Part shown: one piece after another, positions 42,510 to 53,600 of the stretch
Layout of the letters: every line of letters starts with the position of its first letter
Numbering within the stretch: the stretch's first letter is position 1
Assembly: GCA_011032825.1 (NCBI GenBank)
Contig: JAADJZ010000030.1
Span: forward strand, 488,282-552,281
DNA: 64,000 bases
Source of the DNA: Massariosphaeria phaeospora
Taxonomy: Eukaryota > Ascomycota > Dothideomycetes > Pleosporales
Direction of reading: 5' to 3'
The notes under the pieces: generated by a model
What the model was told of the DNA's origin: nothing
Database searches by the model: none
What the model saw: the letters and a program-made list of their open reading frames with translations, nothing else
Translations under genes and position numbers: made by a program

Positions 42510-44204
42510 ATGGCCCACAATCGCGACAAGTTAGCCCCTCAGACACGGCGGCAACAGTTGAAACAGAGAGATCAAGGTGGGTTTTTGCTGACTCCATCCA
42601 ACCAACTGCCTGCTAACTTGCCAGCAGCAGGGAAACGTCCTCAAGGTGTGCGCAAAGAACAGAGACCTCCCCGTAGAAGTGCACGCCTGAACCCCAAGTC
42701 TGGTGAATACGCTGAACAACAACGTTCTCCTACGGCGAAGAAGACTTTGCAGCAAAGGGTATGTCGTGTTGTCCCTCTTATGCCGACCCAGGCTGAATTT
42801 CTACAGGATCGATCAACAACTCCCCAGCGCAGGGGTCAAAAACGATCGCGTGAAGCCGAAGACCTACCCGTCGACGTCACGACCGCGTCCTTCTCAAAGC
42901 GACCGCGAATATCTCCCCCAGAGTTTACCGCTACGAGACCGGCCATCGAGGCGCCCATTGATCCTGTTGATTACTGGCGGAGGGAACAAACTTGGCCTAA
43001 AGAATATTTTGAGCCAGAGGACACAATGGATTATCTGCTTGCAAGGAGGAAGTCGACGCCTTCCCTTCGCCGCAAACGATCGGAGGGTTCTCTCGCGGCA
43101 AGCTCAACCACGCCTAGTGATCAGAAGCCGAGAGAGGAGAAAAGTGCTCCATATCGGGATGCGCGTTATGAAACCCTACTCGCAACCAAAGGCAGCATTA
43201 TGGATATATCTGAGCAGGGTATTACGAGTACAAGTAAGGTCCGATGTGGCACATTGTTGGAGAAAGAGCAGGATGTCCCTAAAGAGTCATTATTTCGGGA
43301 TGACCTTTTCGAATTAACCTGTCGGAAGATACGAAACAGGAATGAGGCTAGGGTCGTCCGAGATATTTCACTATTAATCGCCCCGTCTGCAGAAACGCTG
43401 GCTACGTGTGGTTCTAGGGAGCTAGACATTTTGATCGAAAGTACGAACGAAGGCTGGAATAACTCTATCTCTCTGACTGGGATCCGTCCGCAGCCCGACT
43501 ACTCTGTCGGATTCAAGCGGGAGGCGTTTACGGAAAAGCAGCGCGAGAAGCTTGCACCTTTCATCGGTAACTTCATCGCCGGTGACCAGTCTTTCTTCAT
43601 GGCCACATACTACATGTACTTCCCGTTTCTCACGTGCGAAGTAAAGTGCGGTGCTGCGGCCCTCGACATCGCCGACCGGCAGAATGCGCACAGCATGACC
43701 CTCGCAGTGAGGGCTGTAGTTGAGCTTTTCCGGCTCGTCAAGCGTGAGGAGGAGATCCATCGGGAAATCCTCGCCTTCTCGGTCTCGCACGATCATCGGT
43801 CAGTCCGGATCTACGGCCACTACGCTGTAATTGATGGGGCCAAAACTACCTTCTACCGCCACCCCATCCATACCTTCGACTTCACGGCGCTGGATGGGAA
43901 AGAGAAGTGGACGGCATACAAATTTACCAAGAACGTCTATGATACATGGATGCCGACCCACTTCAAACGACTCTGCTCAGCCATTGATGATCTACCCACC
44001 GAGTTGGACTTTGATGTCCCGTCACTTCAAGACTCCGGACTTTCGCAAGATCTGGAGTCTCACCATCTTTCGCGATTCATCGCAGGATCAGCATCTCGGA
44101 CGGGAGATGAAGATAGTCAGTCAGGTATTGGGGATACCACCCCAGACACCTCGTTCACCCAACAAGAAGCCACGAAAAGGTCGAGAAGACAGGTGGCAAA
44201 ATAG
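42510..44204 (+). CDS. DUF7924-type fungal protein with PD-(D/E)XK-like motif
   Basis: A single uninterrupted exon of 564 residues. The ATG at 42510 gives MAHNRDKLAPQTRRQQLKQR; an upstream GTG is in frame but not a eukaryotic start. The N-terminal 200 residues are basic and disordered (PPRRSARLNPKSG, RRGQKRSREAEDL, SKRPRISPP). A globular domain follows from about residue 210: YRDARYETLLATKGSIMDIS, SLFRDDLFELTCRKIRNRNE, RPQPDYSVGFKREAFT, then FPFLTCEVKCGAAALDIADR and NAHSMTLAVRAVVELFRLVK. The PD at RPQPDYS and E-V-K in CEVKCG have the spacing and context of a PD-(D/E)XK nuclease core, with a following helix carrying Q/N and H. A nuclear localisation and DNA-related role is an inference; no function is established to my knowledge. 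The gene is intact, unlike the related-looking gene at 18.7-19.8 kb. Confidence 0.8.
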   Translation: MAHNRDKLAPQTRRQQLKQRDQGGFLLTPSNQLPANLPAAGKRPQGVRKEQRPPRRSARLNPKSGEYAEQQRSPTAKKTLQQRVCRVVPLMPTQAEFLQDRSTTPQRRGQKRSREAEDLPVDVTTASFSKRPRISPPEFTATRPAIEAPIDPVDYWRREQTWPKEYFEPEDTMDYLLARRKSTPSLRRKRSEGSLAASSTTPSDQKPREEKSAPYRDARYETLLATKGSIMDISEQGITSTSKVRCGTLLEKEQDVPKESLFRDDLFELTCRKIRNRNEARVVRDISLLIAPSAETLATCGSRELDILIESTNEGWNNSISLTGIRPQPDYSVGFKREAFTEKQREKLAPFIGNFIAGDQSFFMATYYMYFPFLTCEVKCGAAALDIADRQNAHSMTLAVRAVVELFRLVKREEEIHREILAFSVSHDHRSVRIYGHYAVIDGAKTTFYRHPIHTFDFTALDGKEKWTAYKFTKNVYDTWMPTHFKRLCSAIDDLPTELDFDVPSLQDSGLSQDLESHHLSRFIAGSASRTGDEDSQSGIGDTTPDTSFTQQEATKRSRRQVAK

Positions 44205-45679
44205 AAGCCCTGTACGGACATGGAAGGCTACCTCTAAGTAGTAGTATGTGGAGTCTCTGCTGTCCATGCGCCCCGACTGTCTTCCTAATGCGTAGGTAGC
44301 TCTGTAGGGAGTCTATCTTGTTGATATGTGTACGATAGCCTCCATCATGCTTGTGATCCACATATTGCACGGGTATTCAACTGATCGTTTCTGGGCTTGT
44401 CGATGCAGCAGGTGTCAACCCACAAGTATTCGAGGTCGTCTGCTGCAGCTAGCTCGCTACAGAACAGGTTTTTAGGTCTTTACTCGCCGCAGAGGCATAC
44501 TGCAAACGGCTCTCATTGCTATCGTGACACGCCATCCTTCTTGATTTGCTGCAATATGCCGGCAGTACAGTATGATAAACTGCTGTTTGCAATTCTCTTA
44601 CCTTTACCGTCTCCAATGCTGCGAGGAGGAGCTGCTTACTGGGTATACCTCTGCACCTAATTCTCTTCTCTCTCATACCCTACACACATCACGCTCCCAG
44701 AAGCCTGCAAAGAGCCTCCAGGAAAGTTCGCTTCGCTTCGTCCCCGCCGCTTCGCTTCAGCGCTTCGTTCATCTGCTTCGCTTCGTTCCCGCCCCTTCGT
44801 TCCCGCCACTTCGCTCTACTGCTTCGCTCCTCTTCTCCGGACCTTTGCTCGACTTCTGCGTCGAGAGCCTCGTTGATCCATGCTTCGAGTCTCCCATGGT
44901 CACTAGTTGAGTTAGCCTCTGAGCTCCAGCAACACTTGGCTCTGGCTTATGCTGAATTTTTCTCAAGTGGGTATAGCTAGATAGCAGGATAGAGTTGCTC
45001 GATTTTAGTATTAAGAGCGAGGGCATCTGATTATAGAACGATGGCTGCACGTAATGCGACAATTTGGTTTTGCATCTATCGCACGCCCATGGTGAGGAGA
45101 TGCATCTTCGCACGCCCCTGGAATTGCCGGACCAGGGCTCTACACTGAGACGTAGAGCAAGAGTTTTACAATCACTGTCTTAAGACGCGACTATGTACGT
45201 CTCTCCAGGGTAAGACAGGGCCAGGTAAGGCTGCCAAACTGGAATGTTATCCCTGCTTCAGCCAATGAGAACATGCTAAATAAGATGGGGGCTCTTGATT
45301 AGGCGCTAATATCTGCCACCAATAATTAAGTACCAAGAGGCGCGCAGGCGACAACTCCAGGGATCTCGGTTCCCCAGGTGTGACGTTCATTGGTCAACAT
45401 TCGTTGACACCAATCCGAAATTAGAACCACAAGTGCCAATGGACCAGTCATCAATGCTGGCACGTAAAAAATGGTGGGACTGTCAGCCAACAATACTTCT
45501 CCGACCCCCTTGCCAGTGGGAAGGCCACCTGTTCACCCTTGGTGAGACGATCGTACGTCGCACCCTCCTCGTCACTCAAAGGAAGCAAGTCCCTTCTCTC
45601 TGGACTTCCACGCAATACCTCTCTCAACGAGCACGCCCCGCGATTCTAAACTCTTCCCTGATACCCCGCGAACGATCAG
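44205..45679. other. 1.5-kb intergenic region with a degenerate CTTCG repeat
   Basis: No supported gene. At 44725-44845 there are many imperfect CTTCGCTTCG / CCGCTTCGTTC units in tandem, also readable as GAAGCGAAG on the minus strand. The rest has only short motif-free frames. Confidence 0.5.
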
Positions 45680-46874
45680 ATGTCGGTCCCATCCTTGAAA
45701 GAGAAGTTAGACATGATTGGAACGGATATATGGCACTATGATGGTTCCGACCTCGACTTCGACCTCATTTTCCAGACATTATCGCAACTTCATAGCCAAC
45801 TCAAAGTGCTGGAAAAGCTACATGCTGCAGCGAAACTATTGCAACTTTCATCCTTTCCGAAACAAGAGGCGACTAGAGTCAAGCACTTCCTCAAGTTCGT
45901 GTTCGAACGAACAACCCGGGGAAACAATAGGCACTTAGCGTTCCGTCAACTAGATTGCAATGCCTTGACGTTCTGCGGATTAACGTATAGGGTTAAGGAC
46001 ATCATTGAACTACCACAGACGCGATTTGAGTTCCTAGTCAAGAATGTAAGCGACTTTGTGCAGCGAAGCAGAATTGGAGACAGTCTTTACCGCGACGAAA
46101 TTAACAATATGGTCTCCACGAAATTGAGTGCCGAAGATGAAGATTTATATGGAAACTTTTTGAAAGGTACCTGCGCTTGCTTGTGGGCAACGATGAAAGA
46201 CGCTGATGATCGACTAACAAGCTCGCATCGACCTGAGACCGAAGAAACGTAAGAGACATTCTAGTGTATGCTGTCATCTCCAGCAGGACCAGAGACTATC
46301 TAGTAAGCGCAACAACTATACCGGCTTTCTCGTTTCCATGACTTATCAAGGCAGTACCTCAAAGCCCATGTTCCCGTCATTCGTCGGACTCTCCGGGAGT
46401 TCGGGTAGACAGAGTGCGCTTAACGGAATCCAATGGACATACATCCTCTCCAGATGCTACTTCAACGATCACCACGGCTGACCAAAGTAAAGCCAAAGAG
46501 GATGCTGCAACGGAGCGACCCCAGCTTCGACTGCCGCACCCACTAGGTATGTGAGGCGTCTTTGGTGCTTTTCACAGTTGCTGAAGACTAGTACTAAACT
46601 ATATTTAGCACTACCTGAGCTTGACAATTACTGTTCTTTCTCGTTCATGAGCCGTCAGCTGGTCGAGACCATACCCGAGCCCTTCCGTACGGGACTGAAG
46701 ACGAGTAAAGGTTGGACGCAGGAAAACGATCAAGGAGGACTAGCGGTTACAAACGGCGTCACCATCCTCTTACCAGAAATGTGTAACGAGGATTCCTTTA
46801 TCTTAATCAGGATGGGATACAAAAACGGCTTTCATATAGCTAATTCCTTACGGATGGGGGATGAAATAGGCTAG
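45680..46874 (+). CDS. Hypothetical protein, three exons, exon 1 end ambiguous
   Basis: Exon 1 starts at ATG 45680 (MSVPSLKEKLDMIGTDIWHY) and is largely helical (LSQLHSQLKVLEKLHAAAKLL, FLVKNVSDFVQRSRIGDSLY). A second coding block (about 46355-46541) is Ser/Thr-rich and ends PQLRLPHPL. It joins over a clear intron (GTATGTGAGG to TACTAAACTATATTTAG, 46542-46608) to exon 3, ...ALPELDNYCSFSFMSRQLVETI... to the stop at 46874. For intron 1 the in-phase solution is a donor at about 46167 (AAAG|GTACCTG) with acceptor GGCAG at 46354, but the skipped part is itself coding-like and ends in its own stop at 46252, so a shorter product is possible. No family recognised. Confidence 0.5.
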
Positions 46875-46895
46875 GATACGAGTGGGTAACGGTCA

Positions 46896-47240
46896 TTATC
46901 CATCCTTTCTAACAAATTTGACCTTCGCTTTCATCACAAAGCATTGGTAACCTGGCAAAACATGCCTCTCTGCCAAACCGTCTTTATCTCCTAGCTTCTC
47001 AATAAGTGCTCCCCCGCCATCCGTGATATTGCAAGACCGGCCCTGGAACGACATCATCATATTCTCCGTAATGTTGAATTTATAATTCGAGATTCTCTCC
47101 CAATCTCCCCCTAGTGCCATATCCCCAACCGTAGACATGCGCTCGAATCGTTGCGCAAGTCCACGATGATAATAGTTGCGAGACGGGTGATCGGAAGGAA
47201 CGAGTGTTTGTCGTTTAGGAAGCCTCAACACTGTGCGCTA
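46896..47240 (-). CDS. Hypothetical 3' exon, partial gene
   Basis: Minus-strand frame open from an acceptor-like CTCTTAG (ending at 47241) through LRLPKRQTLVPSDHPSRNYYHRGLAQRFERM and GRSCNITDGGGALIEKLGDKDG to VMKAKVKFVRKDG and stop at 46896. It has no good ATG near its start and the preceding exon is not evident; broken copia sequence begins just beyond. The 3' ends of this and the neighbouring gene are only 21 bases apart (convergent). Confidence 0.4.
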
Positions 47241-47439
47241 AGAGCGCTATGGAGGTTCTAGTGGAAGGCGAGGAGGTTTTCGCTACATAAAAAGAGCTGT
47301 CAGTTGCTAGAAGGGAAGGTTGGATTTGTTGGTGGCCTTACCTCGATATTGTTTCGAAAGAAACCTTTGTATGCCGTGGGGCTAGTGCTATGGGAGATGA
47401 GCGCCTCAATAAACCGAGGAGATCGACGAGCGCAGCAAA

Positions 47440-49555
47440 AGAACAGTTATGTGGATGAGCGAAGTGTTGATGCCCAACCACTTGGTCCAGACGCAGGCGA
47501 GGCAAAGCCCGCTTCTTGGTGGCAGAATAACCTTGAATTGTATGCCGCTCAGTGTTGGAACAGTGTCGATGATATGAGTGCGAGCCCCATCTTGTCAACC
47601 GCTTCCTCACTAGCCTCGGTCCAGAATTCGCAACGTTTCTGTCTGCCTTCTATCAGGTGAACTCTCTCATACCTGAGAGAAACAACGAAGGGGCTATTAC
47701 TCGTAAAGCAGTCACGTTCGACACTGCGGTGATGGCTGCCGAAAAGGAGGAACAATCTCAACAGTTGATTGACGCGGCACCTGCCCCAGTAGCACTAGCG
47801 GCGAACTTTGGCGGGAACAAGCTCTGTACCCACTGCCGCGGCACCACCCACAAGAAACACAACTGCTAGGTGCTGTACCCAGACAAGAGGAAGGCGTTCA
47901 AAGAGGACCAGGCGAAGCACCGGAAGGATAGGGAGAAAAAGAAGGTAGCGAGGCAGGCTAAGAATAGTTCACCTCCGGTAGCCTCGCTTGCCTATCGGCC
48001 ATATCAACCTCCAAGTGGAGTAGGCATTGTCGAGTTCGCCTCTGCAAAAGGAAACGCCCGCTCTATGCTCTAGGAGAATTGGCTTTTCAACAGTAGTGCA
48101 AACTAGCACATCTCTGACAACCTAGGATACTTTGTAAAAGACACCCTTCGCTCTTATAAAAGTAACGAAGTTACTAGCTGTAAGAGAAGCACAACTCCAA
48201 CTCAAATTGGAACTGCTTAGATACCATGCGACGTTGACGGTCGCTGTGTCTAGTTGTCCCTCACGGACACCCTCTATTCCGCTAATAGCAGCTGCAACCT
48301 CGTCTCTTATTACCAATTGAAGGCTAAGAGTGCAAAAATGACTTTTCTGGATAGTGGCGTTGGTATCTCCACACTACAAGGAGTTATCAAGTGCGATGAT
48401 CGCTAGGGATTGCTACCGCTGCGCCTATGGAAAGGCGAAGCAAAGTAGAATACTCTAAACATCGCCCTCCCTGCCTACAGCATCCAAGACAACTAGCTGC
48501 AAGCCTAGCATGCGCGTTTCGGTTACCTAGGTGAAAAGACCCTAGCTGATACAGCATTATTAGTGTTAGGCATGCGCCTACTCTCGCACTCAAGCATGTG
48601 CGTTAGCTGCGGTCGGGCGAAACAGCGTAAGAATTCTCACACATCGCCGTCCCGCAGAGAGGAGTATTCAATGGAGTTCATGCATGCTAACCTCTCTGGT
48701 CGCCTCGCTAAAGGATACAATAGAGCTAAGTACTATGCAGTCTTCATTGATGATTTCACCGGTTTCACTTGGGTAGTTGCTCTCTGATCTAAAGCAGAGT
48801 TCGCTTCTGCTCTTAGGGATTTGCTGGAGAAGTTTGAGCGCCCTGAAAGACGCTGCCATCGAATTTGCTTTGACCAAGCAGGAGAGAACACCTCGAATGA
48901 AGTCAAAGATCTCTGTCAAGATCGCGGAATCGAAATGGACACAACAGGCACTGACCAGCATCAACAAAATGGTATAGCTGAGGTTACTATTCGCATTATC
49001 ACCGAACGGACCCACGCTACGATAGATGCTGAATCAATTCCGAAAAACCTCTGGCCCTTTATTGTGGAATCAATGGCCTACCTCCGGAACCTTACTTGCT
49101 ATTCAAGGACGATAATTACTCCGTACGAAGGTTGGTGGGGTTGTAGACCTAACGTTTCCTATCTCCGGCTACTTGGCTGCAAAGCTTTCGCCTACCGAAC
49201 TAGGCATCGCCGAAAGCTTGTGAACGACAAAGCAGTACCGTGTTGTTTCCTTGGTTACCAAGGAGCTCACCTATACCGCTTAATGCGAGACGACAGCGTT
49301 ATCATACTCTCTTCAAACGTAGTGTTTAGAGAAAGAAAGCCTTGCCTAGACGTAGCAGACGACCTATCACTCGCAGTGCCTGCCCAACGAAAGCGAGTAA
49401 AGTTCGACGACGCTGTTCCTCAATGCGAAGTTGAACACAATTGTTACCTCCTTGCTCAAGGGACCTCCCTTGAAGCCCCTAAGCTTCCACCTGCGCCTAT
49501 ACCAACGCTAGCAACGACCTTAGCCTCATCGCTAGCATCAACGCTTCTATCCTAG
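47440..49555 (+). pseudogene. Second copia element, gag to integrase only, broken by stops
   Basis: Plus-strand frames give gag (NRFLTSLGPEFATFLSAFYQ), a CCHC zinc knuckle (CTHCRGTTHKKHNC, 47827-47868), protease-region debris (TFLDSGVG), the integrase zinc and core regions (MHANLSGRLAKGYNRAKYYA, VFIDDFTGFTW, CFDQAGENTSNEV, NGIAEVTIR) and the post-integrase region (LLGCKAFAYRTRHRRKL, CCFLGYQGAHLYRL). Repeated TAG/TGA/TAA stops occur at likely CAG, CAA or TGG positions. There are no RT, RNase H or LTRs: the element is cut at about 49555, close to where AT-rich DNA begins. It is distinct from the copia element at 32-37 kb. Confidence 0.8.
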
Positions 49556-50067
49556 AGCGCGACCTCGACTTAGCCCTAAGTTGGAGCTGGCTAGGGACTA
49601 GATCTACGCGTATCCGCGTGTATACCTTATTACACTCTCTCTAGGTTAATTAAACTTTAGAGTATTAGTCGAGGTACGTTTCCACGCTTGTATTAAGCTA
49701 TAATTTAAACTTGTTACTTATAGCAATGTCTTGCACTGTTGCTAAAATTTGCATTAAAATTGTATACGTAGTCGTAGTGTTTAAAGTTAAAGTTACAAAG
49801 CTTAGTAAAGCGACGTAGTAAAAAGAAACGCAAGTATAACGTTACGCAACTGTAACACAAATAACAAACGCAGCAAAAAAAACTTATGCAAGCAGCGCGT
49901 TTGTATAGCAAAGGCATAGTAGATAGATTTGTAGCTAGTAGATAATATAAGCAGCATTTACACAACGCGCAACTTGCAACGCGCAACTTGCACTTGTTGC
50001 AAAATCTATTAACCTATGTTTGTCAAAGCTTATCTACGCTATAGCAAAGACAAATATTAAGTTCTAG
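49556..50067. other. Transition into AT-rich RIP-mutated DNA
   Basis: GC content drops at about 49.6 kb. No readable gene; the sequence contains a duplicated AACGCGCAACTTGC motif at 49967-49990. It probably represents the 5' part of the zinc-finger gene remnant that follows, but I cannot read it. Confidence 0.4.
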
Positions 50068-50169
50068 CATTTTAAGTATCTAGCAGAGTACTGCATAGCT
50101 GTATGCAAAGAATGCAAGCATAGCGTGCTACTTAGCTATATTAAAAGTTACCTGCAACGCGCGCACAAG
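50068..50169 (+). pseudogene. Remnant of a C2H2-type zinc-finger protein (OrsD/DUF3505-like)
   Basis: A short readable frame: HFKYLAEYCIAVCKECKHSV then LLSYIKSYLQRAHK. The C-x2-C pair, LxxYIKSxLxxAHK pattern (with one His to Tyr change expected from RIP) and the preceding YLxxY closely resemble the N-terminal zinc-finger module of OrsD/DUF3505 proteins, which are often encoded near fungal chromosome ends. The remnant is interrupted at its 3' side by LTR E. Confidence 0.5.
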
Positions 50170-50670
50170 TGTTACAAACAAAAACGATACTAGGTATCGT
50201 AGACTAAGCAACGACGCAGAAAAGTTGTTAAAGCTTGCAAGTTTGCAAAACGAAAGTACAGCAATGCGCGAAGCAGAATTAGGTTAGCAGTTACGTAATA
50301 GTAATTAGTGCGATTAGAGCCTTAGCGGACTAAGCACACTAAGCGGCGAGCGCTTAGCTAGCTTAAAGCGCTTAGCAACTAAGCACACTAAGCGAACTAA
50401 GCAAAACGCTTTTAGCGAAGAATTATAGAACTATATAGATTAGCAGAATTTCTTTTATAGTTTGGATTTTTTGTAGTTAACTTTTCTAAGTACATTTTAT
50501 ACATAGATTAGATCTATAGGCAACAGATTGTTACTTTGTTATTCTATTCGAAATAGAATTGAAATTGTTCTTTTGTTGTTAGCAATCTTTTCGAACACAG
50601 AACAATTCTTTAGGCGGAATCTCTAAGTTCGATAACTCGTACTTTTAGTAAAAGAACACTTCTAATAACA
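50170..50670 (+). repeat. 5' LTR of chromovirus copy E
   Basis: 501 bases, TGTTACAAACAAAAACGATA... to ...TCTAATAACA, RIP-mutated but somewhat less than LTR C. It interrupts the zinc-finger remnant after AHK. Confidence 0.88.
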
Positions 50671-53600
50671 CGTTAACTACTTTAGGTTTAGAACTAAAAC
50701 AATATGGCAACACTTACGAGCTTACGCACAACGAGCAGCAGCGTTACTGCACCTACAACGAATCTAGCAACTGTAATAGCAAAGCAAGCTAATTAGATAC
50801 AGCAGCAAGTAGAATAGATTTAAGAACTATTAGCAGCAGTTACGAAGCTCTAAGGTAGAATAAAAGAAAAGTTAGCAAAAGCACTCTCCCTAGAGAAATA
50901 TAGCGAGAGAAAAAAAAACTTAAAACTTTTTCTTACTAACGTAAACTTTTACTGCTGTTATTATAGCAACAGCTTTTACACAGATTAAAACAAAATTCTA
51001 GCAGCTAGAATGCACATAAAAGACGACGCAGCAGAATAGTTTTAGCTCTACGCTAAAAATTACGTTACGCACGCAGAAAACGTAAAGAAAATAAAGCAAA
51101 ACACGAAGCGCATTTTTAAAAACTAGAAGTTGTTTAAACAAAAACTTTACACGATCTACGGCGAAGTAGACGAAACGCAGCAAGTAATAAACTAACTTAA
51201 ACTACTTAGGCAGAAAAGCTTAGCTAGCGAGTACACAATTGAATTTAAAAGAATTTAGGCTAAGGTAGACAACGTAGGAGAACGCGGCTTATGCGAGTTT
51301 TACTACGCAAGGTTAAAAAAACACGTAAAAGATAAAATCAGTCGAAACAAAAGACTAAAGAAACTCAACGAGTTAATTAAAACTGCGGTACGAATTAACA
51401 ACTAACTATAGCAACGATAGCAAGAACGCAAGTTTACTGTTAAACTATACATACGCTTAGTAGCAACGATTAAAAAAACCTATTACTACAACCTAATAGA
51501 TATCGACAGCGTTAAACAAGTTTAGAACAACAAACTACTACAAAAGCAGTTTAACAAAAAAAACGCTACTTTAACAAAGCAAGACCTTAAGAACGAGCTG
51601 TCTAAAAAGAAACGCTAGAAGCGTTACAACAATAAAGTATGTCTCTAATGCAGTAAAGACAAATACTTTTGCAAAAACTGTTTAGAAACACTACAGAAAG
51701 TAGCAAGCGCGCAAGCTGCTACTATTGCTATAGTCCAACTACAACGAGTAGCTACACTATATTCAAGAATCTACGAAGAACTAGATAGCGAGTGAGTTAA
51801 GGTTAAAAACTCGATAGCAAAGAAACTGTTAGACTAGGAAACAAAACCTACTCATCTACAAGCAAAAGAGATTACAAATTAACTTTAAAACTACGAGTGC
51901 TAGATGTGCAGTAGAACTACCTACATTGCCTAGCACTGCGACCAACAGTTTAAAGAACTACAAATTAAAAAACTACAAAAATAAGAAGCTGCAAAAGTAG
52001 CAATAGCACAACAAGAACTAACAGAAAAGAAAATAAAGTTCGCTAATTAGAACAATTACGGAAACTTACTTTGGCACTAGTGCAACGAAAAGAACTGTGT
52101 ATACTACGCAGACAATAGAATCTTTGCACAACAATAGCTAAAATTACTATTACACGTTTTGCTCAAAGACAGCGAATGTACAGTAACAGAATGTTACGTA
52201 CATAACTACAACAATTAGTTTAAAAACTACAGCAGCAGCTGCGCATAGGCATAGTGTTACAACAAAAAGTATTAAACACACTAGTCTAGCAAGCATATTA
52301 CAGAATAGTAGCTTATAAGTCTAAAGAACAAGGACTACTTAAAATGCAACAACAAATTATGCATAGAAAACTACGAAACGTGCTAAGCAGCACGCTAGCT
52401 TTTCTGCACCTAAAAATGCGCAATCTACTAGCTATAGAAATACGCAACTAAATAGAATCTCAAGAATTAAAACTACAGCAAATACTTACAGCTATAAGAA
52501 TGTTTTATCGACTAGTGCGAATACCACAATCAATGGAACATCTCAAAAAAACAAGTTTTAAGAGCTTTCTTGGCAAAAAACTAGCGGGCTACCAAACCTA
52601 CGGTTAGGATAGTATAAGTGCTTCTAGCACAACCGTACAAAGCGTACAAAAAACGCAACTAGAATAGAATTACATAAAAGTAAAAGCAAAAGTCGCAGGC
52701 TAAGAGCTTATCGCACTACTTAATAGCAAAGCTGCCTAAACATTAGTCTTCTTAGGATAAGTAAAAAGAAACAGAATACTTTACTAAGTTAAAGATTGAC
52801 TAATACGAACAGTGTTAGCTAACGAACAACTACTCGAATATAGAAACAGTTTAATCAACTTAAAAACTTATAAAGTTGAATTGAAAGTTGCGGGCATTAG
52901 GCATTAACAGTGTATTAATATTATAAACTTTAAAAGTTCTAACATGTATATTAGGTACGACTAGCTACGAAAACACAACTTTAACATTAATTAAGAAAAC
53001 GAAACAATACGCAGCCGAAGGCTTAGAAAAAAAGTCGCTGTAGTACAACAAAACAAATCGACAATTCAAAGCTTACTCGAGATCGAGAGAATTAGTTTAA
53101 TTTTACACTACAAGATCGCGAGAATCTGTAGAAAAAACTCTTAGCAAATAGGCGTTATATGGATACGACGAGTCGCGCCTTCAAAAATAAGCAAACTACA
53201 ATTCAACTTCTTTAAAGAACAGAAAAAAGAGTTTAGAAACTTTTTTACTAAATACTAAGCAGAGTTCGAAAGTTTTTTTGAGAAAAACGAAAAGCACGAC
53301 CTAGCAGACTACTAAGAATAGAATCACAAGATTATTCTTAAAGAAAAAACAAAACTGCGACTAGAACTAATGTATCCTCTAACTTACGACTAGCAAAAGA
53401 AATTAAAGAAATACATTTAAAAGAATATCCAGCGAGAATACATACGACCAAGCGAAAGCTTAATAGCTTCGCTAATATTGTTTGTACCTAAGAAAAACAA
53501 GAAATTGAAACTGTGCGTAGATTTTTGACATCTTAACAACGTTACACGAAAAAACAAATACCTACTACTGCTTATTCAGAAGCTTATAAATCAACTTTAA

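Noticed and set aside
18711..44204. A secondary-metabolite gene cluster in the GC-normal island
   Set aside because: No polyketide synthase, peptide synthetase, P450, transporter or pathway regulator is recognisable; neighbouring genes have unrelated roles.
42703..44241. Long ORFs in other frames across 42.7-44.2 kb
   Set aside because: They are shadows of the intact 564-codon DUF7924 gene.
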